Positions 60,801 through 64,000 of a stretch of DNA of 64,000 nucleotides are shown here, piece by piece. The translations under genes were made by a program, and so were the position numbers. Position 1 is the stretch's first letter, and each line of letters begins with the position of its first letter. The notes under the pieces were generated by a model. That model made no database searches and was not told the DNA's origin. It saw only the letters and a list, made by a program, of their open reading frames with translations. The stretch comes from CAZQKW01 sp964594075. GTDB lineage: Bacteria > Desulfobacterota > WTBG01 > CAIYCZ01. The DNA is taken from assembly GCA_964594075.1 (NCBI GenBank), contig CAZQKW010000008.1, positions 1 through 64,000 on the forward strand, read 5' to 3'.

Positions 60801-61128
60801 CAAGGGATGCCACCAAGACTTCAATCTCTGATCCCTCGGGAATCTCAATAAGCTGACCGCGCACGACTACGCCCGGCGCGCCGCTCACATCATATATGCC
60901 ACACCCTTTAATTAGCAGAGACTGATATGCCTCAATGGGAGCAGGCGTGACAGCATATTGAATTGTAGAAACCTCAAGGAGAATCCCCTCTTCGTTATTC
61001 TGAACCACGTCCACGGCTATCTCGGCCGTGCTACTTTCTCCAATCCGAGGAAGAAATACCAAAGCCGCCAAAAGAATAATGAGCATTGGCACAATGAAAT
61101 ATCTTATCTGAACATTTTCTGGCTTCAT
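57853..61128 (-). CDS. Gingipain-type C25 cysteine protease, secreted
   Basis: A large extracytoplasmic protease, 1091 residues from the ATG at 61128 (a longer frame starts near 61161). A signal or anchor segment (FIVPMLIILLAALVFLP) is followed by about 550 residues of propeptide and beta-rich domains (with SYRGEEDKRYWESIP and jelly-roll-like segments). The C25 catalytic domain then begins near 610 with DYIIITHENFYDDITALKEYR. The catalytic pair is His839 in YTGHGSVDNW and Cys882 in MTLNCLNGFF. A C-terminal Fn3-like module (LLSPDDNAALPQNQRPTFRW) ends it. No type IX sorting domain is apparent. The gene sits within the peptide-maturation operon. Confidence 0.9.
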   Translation of the reverse strand: MKPENVQIRYFIVPMLIILLAALVFLPRIGESSTAEIAVDVVQNNEEGILLEVSTIQYAVTPAPIEAYQSLLIKGCGIYDVSGAPGVVVRGQLIEIPEGSEIEVLVASLEKIELRDFLLAPVPYRELVEDDSGEKKIKEQYRIDAETYATNAFFPGQLASVAFTGYMRDKAIANVRLYPVQYNPAAKTLEIHTKFRVHIKYVKKNAGVCKTALDEGASPKKLRSRKFDLFKNIYKTTLLNYGADTEETVSRLPQKTAVPAGVQSLEIENSPYAVRITIQEEGIYKISYEDLVALGITLTNTSNENLKVENQGIEIPIYRSGTGSFKPGDYILFYGVPFKSLYAKKNVYWLYQGSTDGKNMTIKDGSQFTGYPVQTTFKNSYRGEEDKRYWESIPNIPDGIEVDHWFWERLQPTETTTASATFTAPLNNIVTSGSFSMKINLRAETSLSHQTRVYVNNNLVIDFPWQGQKEQTIDVPDISPSLFVNGNNSIKVEEILAPGTSVDRVYLNWFEIQYIDSCIAENNILKFYGEGTGNAAFEVKNFTNSTPWLFDITDPANILHITNPQIISNGGNYTVKFGDTLSGTVRKYYAATTDTFKSPVEIKRDEPSALKTAREDVDYIIITHENFYDDITALKEYRTMQGLNTEIVKIQDIYDEFSYGIKDARAIKEFLTYAYNNWNASGHPTYVLLVGDASIDYRDDTDNFSKGNVDFVPTYLYQSYTLGDTPTDNWFACVQGSDPIPDMIMGRLCVKTSQDINNIIEKVKTYEEGTAGLWAKRIILAADQGGEFERVSNKLASLLPENFTAEKVYLSTYGTVQQATTDLVNKINAGSLLTNYTGHGSVDNWAGEFLFHTPDDKDSIPRNDVERLSNGDRLTFVMTLNCLNGFFPNFLDQYSLAEEFVRAQGKGAIACLAPTGLGFTSEHEVLAEKIFNGMFNDGDTIVGSVVYSGKINAYNQIPSRDILETFTFFGDPATELKISNALAAITLLSPDDNAALPQNQRPTFRWEDAMNLGKYKVEFSPDPSFGSSRILRLPLLGFALTSEFMPRYFPWFLLKIMCNRNGQVYWRVGGYDQNNELVGYSKSTRVFTIIR

Positions 61129-61147
61129 AATAGGGTGCCCTTTCTGT

Positions 61148-62302
61148 TCATAAGGCATCAATAATCTCAGCCATTGCCTGCAATGAGCCCGTTCTCATCT
61201 CGTAACAATCAATTTCCTTTAAAAAGTTGCCAATTGTTAAAAGCAGCAATGAGTTCTTACCGCTGAATCTCTCTAAAAGTTTGCTTGTCGTTGCGCGGTT
61301 TCTCAAGTTTTTGAGCATTTCAAGTGAGGCGCGTGATTTAGAGAGAGTTTGAATAGTCGGCAAAGCGGAAAAATCAGGTTGTTCATCAACTAACTGCTCC
61401 TGGTAAAAAATATCATCCCGGAATCGATCACAGACAGCCCGAAAGGTATTTGTGATTCCTGCACCCCGTGTAATTGAAAACCGATACACAAGATACAGGT
61501 TTTCTTCAAACGTCTCCCTAAGTTCTATACCGCACTGCTCACACAAGGAGTCTATGAGTTTTTGATTCCTCCGATAGAGCGCGAGATCAATGATTGTTCT
61601 TTCCGTGCTCTGTTCCTCGTTAGGAATTCCCCGGAGAAGGATAAAGCAGTAGGCTTCGCAGTATGAGCCAATGCTGCCGGGGAAGAGTTCTTCACAATTA
61701 ATAAGAAATTTTTCACCGCGACCAATGTTTTTCAGTAATAAACATTTATTAACATCAATGTGGTGCAAAAATGGACTATTGTTACGTATGCCAAGGCTCC
61801 GAGGAAACGAAGAAATTTTAAAATCGCTCAACCTGACGGCACAGAATTCATCAGAATAAAATTTATACCCGCGGGCAACCAGTTCAAGCATCAGCGTTGT
61901 CTTGCCAAATGATGATGGCCCGGAAATAATAATGCCCTGCCCGTTTTTTGCTACAACGCCCGCATGAATAAGCATATGGTCGTCAATTGCATCAATTATA
62001 TGCTGAAATACCAGCATATGTGCGTGACTAAAAAAATAGTCATCTGCAAACAACGGGTATGCTAATCCATTAACAACAGCGATGGGGCTTTTTTTTATTC
62101 CTTCTTTTAATACATAACACAAAATATCTGTTTTTGCCGGCGTCTGCTGAATAAAATTTTGGTATACTCCTGAGAATATTTCAATAAACGCCTGGGTATC
62201 AGAATACAGCATCAGTCCAGTATTAAGAAACTGAAATCGCTGGCAGTAACGAGCGATTTTTTGTATATTTTCAAATTCTTGTTCTTGTAGATTTAATAAC
62301 AT
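61148..62302 (-). CDS. HPr kinase-like P-loop protein
   Basis: 384 residues. The central domain resembles HPr kinase/phosphorylase: HAGVVAKNGQGIIISG leads into the P-loop GPSSFGKT (128-135), and SDEF (150-153) supplies acidic residues. The outer regions are unlike true HprK. Such proteins often lie in RiPP clusters, and in some lasso-peptide clusters the homologue phosphorylates the precursor. It overlaps the radical SAM gene by 10 bases, so it is part of the same operon. Confidence 0.82.
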   Translation of the reverse strand: MLLNLQEQEFENIQKIARYCQRFQFLNTGLMLYSDTQAFIEIFSGVYQNFIQQTPAKTDILCYVLKEGIKKSPIAVVNGLAYPLFADDYFFSHAHMLVFQHIIDAIDDHMLIHAGVVAKNGQGIIISGPSSFGKTTLMLELVARGYKFYSDEFCAVRLSDFKISSFPRSLGIRNNSPFLHHIDVNKCLLLKNIGRGEKFLINCEELFPGSIGSYCEAYCFILLRGIPNEEQSTERTIIDLALYRRNQKLIDSLCEQCGIELRETFEENLYLVYRFSITRGAGITNTFRAVCDRFRDDIFYQEQLVDEQPDFSALPTIQTLSKSRASLEMLKNLRNRATTSKLLERFSGKNSLLLLTIGNFLKEIDCYEMRTGSLQAMAEIIDAL

Positions 62303-63690
62303 TCTGATGGGGTATCCGTCACAGTTAATTGTCTGTGTGATATTTTGCCTTCGGCAAGCTTAATGACGCTCTGTTCATACAATGTTATTCTGAAAGTGCA
62401 GAATTCATCGGTTTCCCAAATCGTTCCATGCTGTTCAAGCGCCACACCCATACAACTGCTCTGGCAAAAGTTCCTCCACATACAGCTCCTACAACGTTCG
62501 ATTGTAGTCTTTCTGGTGCTGCGCGCCATCACTAGCTCATTCAGCAATGGATTTGCTTGAATATCCTCAATCTTTGTATCTTTTACGTTTCCCAGTTTAA
62601 ATTGATCCTCCATAAATAACGAACACGGATAAATATTACCCATCGTATCAACAACCATATTTGTGCCTATAGGGCACCAGCACCGGTCATTCATTAGCTT
62701 TCGCGAATCCAGGATATAGCCCGTTAAACCGCACCGTATATCTATATCAGAATATTGATATATTGCGTCCCGTAATATATAGGCAAAAAAACGTTCATAG
62801 TCTTTGGTGGTTACTCCCGAATGTATTTTATCCCAGTTAGCGCGCGCGTTGCCTTTTTTGCGCAGCGGGAGAAATCGAACGAACGAGATTCCTGAGTCCC
62901 GTGCAAGCGTCAGGATATTGGGTAAATCAGTAAGGTTCTGCTGCATGATGGTAGTACAAAAGTTGATGTGCTTTTGTAGCCCGTGCTTTTTGAGCTGTTC
63001 TAAACCGGCCATGGCTGCAGTGAAGGACCCTTTTCCCCTGATTGGATCATGAACTTCCGCGGATGATCCGTCTATGCTTACCTGAATTGATATATTAAAC
63101 TGGGAAAGGAACCGTGCACACTCTGCATCTATAAGGGTTGCATTAGTAAGTAAAATAAAATCAGCAGATGGATTAATTGCAAATAAATCCTTGAAATTTT
63201 TTCGCAGCAGCGGCTCCCCGCCGCTTATAACAACCGCGCGTCCTCCCGCAGCATAGAATTTTTCCAAAAATGATGTTAACTCCCGGTCCGAAAGTTCGGC
63301 CCCTCGAGCCGACATGTTCTGGGCGTAACAGTGTTTGCAATGCAAGTTGCATTTATCGGTAAGATGCAAAAAAACACTCGTAATGCGCGGTGTCGCAGGA
63401 GTAGAGCCACCGACAATTGACAAAAAACCCGATTTGTCAATTGAACACATAAACTGTTCCAGATCTCGCGCAAGGATATCTTCAGAAACTGAATAGCGGG
63501 ATTTTACAGAATTCAAAATATCCTGGACTGAATTCTTACCGTTGCAGAGTTTAAGTATTTCCCACCCAAAATCATTTACAACAATCCATGAAGGCCTATC
63601 CGGATGGGTTAATATATGATAAGAATTAACTTCTTTGTGGAATGTATCAGCGGGAAGTTCTGGTCTCGTATTTTGATTTGAATGCATCAT
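62293..63690 (-). CDS. PqqD-radical SAM-SPASM peptide-modifying enzyme
   Basis: 465 residues. The N-terminal 90 residues are a PqqD-like leader-recognition domain (WIVVNDFGWEILKLCNGKNSVQDIL). The radical SAM domain follows, with CNLHCKHC (Cys114, 118, 121) and the SAM-binding GGEP (157-160). A C-terminal SPASM domain with at least seven Cys (RCWCPIG; YPCSLF; RCRSCMWRNFCQSSCMG; EFC) holds auxiliary iron-sulfur clusters. This architecture is typical of enzymes that crosslink or form thioethers in RiPP precursors. It lies 141 bases downstream of the candidate precursor gene, past a hairpin. Confidence 0.92.
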   Translation of the reverse strand: MMHSNQNTRPELPADTFHKEVNSYHILTHPDRPSWIVVNDFGWEILKLCNGKNSVQDILNSVKSRYSVSEDILARDLEQFMCSIDKSGFLSIVGGSTPATPRITSVFLHLTDKCNLHCKHCYAQNMSARGAELSDRELTSFLEKFYAAGGRAVVISGGEPLLRKNFKDLFAINPSADFILLTNATLIDAECARFLSQFNISIQVSIDGSSAEVHDPIRGKGSFTAAMAGLEQLKKHGLQKHINFCTTIMQQNLTDLPNILTLARDSGISFVRFLPLRKKGNARANWDKIHSGVTTKDYERFFAYILRDAIYQYSDIDIRCGLTGYILDSRKLMNDRCWCPIGTNMVVDTMGNIYPCSLFMEDQFKLGNVKDTKIEDIQANPLLNELVMARSTRKTTIERCRSCMWRNFCQSSCMGVALEQHGTIWETDEFCTFRITLYEQSVIKLAEGKISHRQLTVTDTPSECY

Positions 63691-63748
63691 GGTATTCTTT
63701 TAAACTGTGGGCAGAAAAAAATCGCCTTATTTTGAGCAGTCCCCAGTT

Positions 63749-63789
63749 AAAAATTTAGGGTTACACACTTAATTTGTGCATAACCCTAA
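63749..63789 (-). terminator. Attenuator hairpin between precursor and radical SAM gene
   Basis: TTAGGGTTA (63755-63763) pairs with TAACCCTAA (63781-63789), with an inner CACA/TGTG pair. On the minus strand it is followed by ATTTTTAAC. Partial termination here would keep precursor mRNA in excess over the enzyme mRNA, as is common in RiPP operons. Confidence 0.65.
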
Positions 63790-63830
63790 GACATTTTTTA
63801 GAATTAAACGGGTCTCTATTATGAATGAGT

Positions 63831-63944
63831 TTATCGATACGTCGGACACGGACTCGGCGAACACGTCTGTGCAGGTCCAAGTATTTCTATAATTTCATCT
63901 TCAGAATACGTTATAACTTTTGGTGCCTCATATTTTTTTTTCAT
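63831..63944 (-). CDS. Candidate RiPP precursor peptide (37 residues)
   Basis: A short gene that is easily missed. GGGAG (63951-63955) lies six bases from the ATG at 63944. The peptide begins MKKKYEAPKV with a YxxP motif at 5-8, a type of motif bound by PqqD-like domains in lasso-peptide leaders. An acidic helix and LGPAQ (22-26) follow, and it ends in TCSPSPCPTYR, a Pro-rich core with Cys28 and Cys33. The core is too Cys/Pro-rich and the leader too acidic to be random. It stands directly upstream of the PqqD-radical SAM gene in the same orientation. The stop is TAA. Confidence 0.8.
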   Translation of the reverse strand: MKKKYEAPKVITYSEDEIIEILGPAQTCSPSPCPTYR

Positions 63945-63968
63945 CGCCCTCTCCCTACTGTATTCTGT

Positions 63969-63974
63969 ATTATA
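63969..63974 (-). promoter_or_regulatory. Possible -10 element of the precursor operon
   Basis: TATAAT on the minus strand, 24 bases upstream of the precursor ATG. The matching -35 (TACATA, 17 bases away at 63992-63997) is weak and ends three bases short of the end of the window. Confidence 0.35.
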
Positions 63975-64000
63975 TTTATTTTGAATCTAAATATGTATCT

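Noticed and set aside
57853..61128. Type IX-secreted virulence gingipain
   Set aside because: No recognisable type IX C-terminal sorting domain and no por genes nearby; the operon context points to peptide maturation.
57311..63944. Lasso peptide biosynthesis
   Set aside because: The leader YxxP motif and HprK-like gene fit, but there is no asparagine-synthetase-like cyclase or transglutaminase-like B2 protease, and the modifying enzyme is a radical SAM-SPASM protein.

Overview
The window is chromosomal DNA of an anaerobic, Gram-negative bacterium, probably from an uncultured lineage. Gram-negative character is inferred from an LpxC domain (lipid A), RecBCD and secreted or periplasmic proteins. 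Anaerobic, sulfide-rich metabolism is inferred from a Thi4-type thiazole synthase, a methanogen-type homocysteine system, FeoB, ferredoxins, 2-oxoacid oxidoreductase fragments, NuoE/NuoF-like proteins, rubrerythrin and a DMSO-reductase-family enzyme. The mixture recalls Omnitrophota/Auribacterota-like bacteria, but this is a guess and no marker here settles it. I found no rRNA, tRNA, CRISPR array, insertion sequence or phage gene.

Layout. 0.2-5.6 kb: a co-directional block of sulfur-insertion enzymes (Thi4, a putative metalloprotein, LarE, MnmA, homocysteine synthase HcyB and its NIL-ferredoxin). 5.6-9.1 kb: an iron block (fur with its own Fur box, feoB with a Fur box, a small Cys-rich protein, a DtxR-FeoA repressor). 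9.2-13 kb: membrane and secreted proteins, DUF169 and an SLC13-type carboxylate transporter. 13.1-17.1 kb: potABCD polyamine transport, followed by an RMD1/DUF155-like protein. 18.5-20.3 kb: a minimal DnaJ-like protein divergent from two Hsp20 genes. 20.4-23.5 kb (minus): greA, a zinc-ribbon protein, ruvC, ruvA, ruvB. 23.8-27 kb (minus): a hybrid histidine kinase and a DUF3108 protein. 27.4-31.6 kb: a VOC epimerase, a DmsB/DmsA-like pair and a SpoU methyltransferase. 32.3-36.3 kb: a four-gene redox operon (ferredoxin, PorB-like protein lacking the TPP motif, NuoE with two N-terminal PCP_red-like repeats, NuoF). 36.4-40 kb: rubrerythrin, ffh and a stand-alone AICAR transformylase. 40-48.8 kb (minus): recC-recB-recD. 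48.9-50.6 kb (minus): an orphan PqqD and two corrinoid genes. 50.8-55.3 kb (minus): an NtrY-like kinase and an NtrX-like regulator fused to LpxC. 55.5-57.3 kb (plus): an ABC exporter. 57.3-63.9 kb (minus): a compact peptide-maturation operon.

Two loci stand out. First, the right end looks like an undescribed RiPP (ribosomally made, modified peptide) system. A 37-residue precursor (63831-63944, a strong Shine-Dalgarno, a YxxP leader motif and a two-Cys Pro-rich core) is followed by a hairpin attenuator, a PqqD-radical SAM-SPASM enzyme, an HPr-kinase-like P-loop protein, a gingipain-type C25 protease and a Ser/His S26 peptidase. An ABC-2 exporter lies tail to tail with it. Second, LpxC, the committing enzyme of lipid A synthesis, is the C-terminal domain of an NtrX-like response regulator. 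Its AAA+ domain has lost GAFTGA and Walker B, and the gene lies directly downstream of an NtrY-like kinase. This suggests phosphorelay control of LpxC by direct fusion. The 32.5-36.3 kb redox operon and the sulfur-insertion island are further candidates for new biochemistry.
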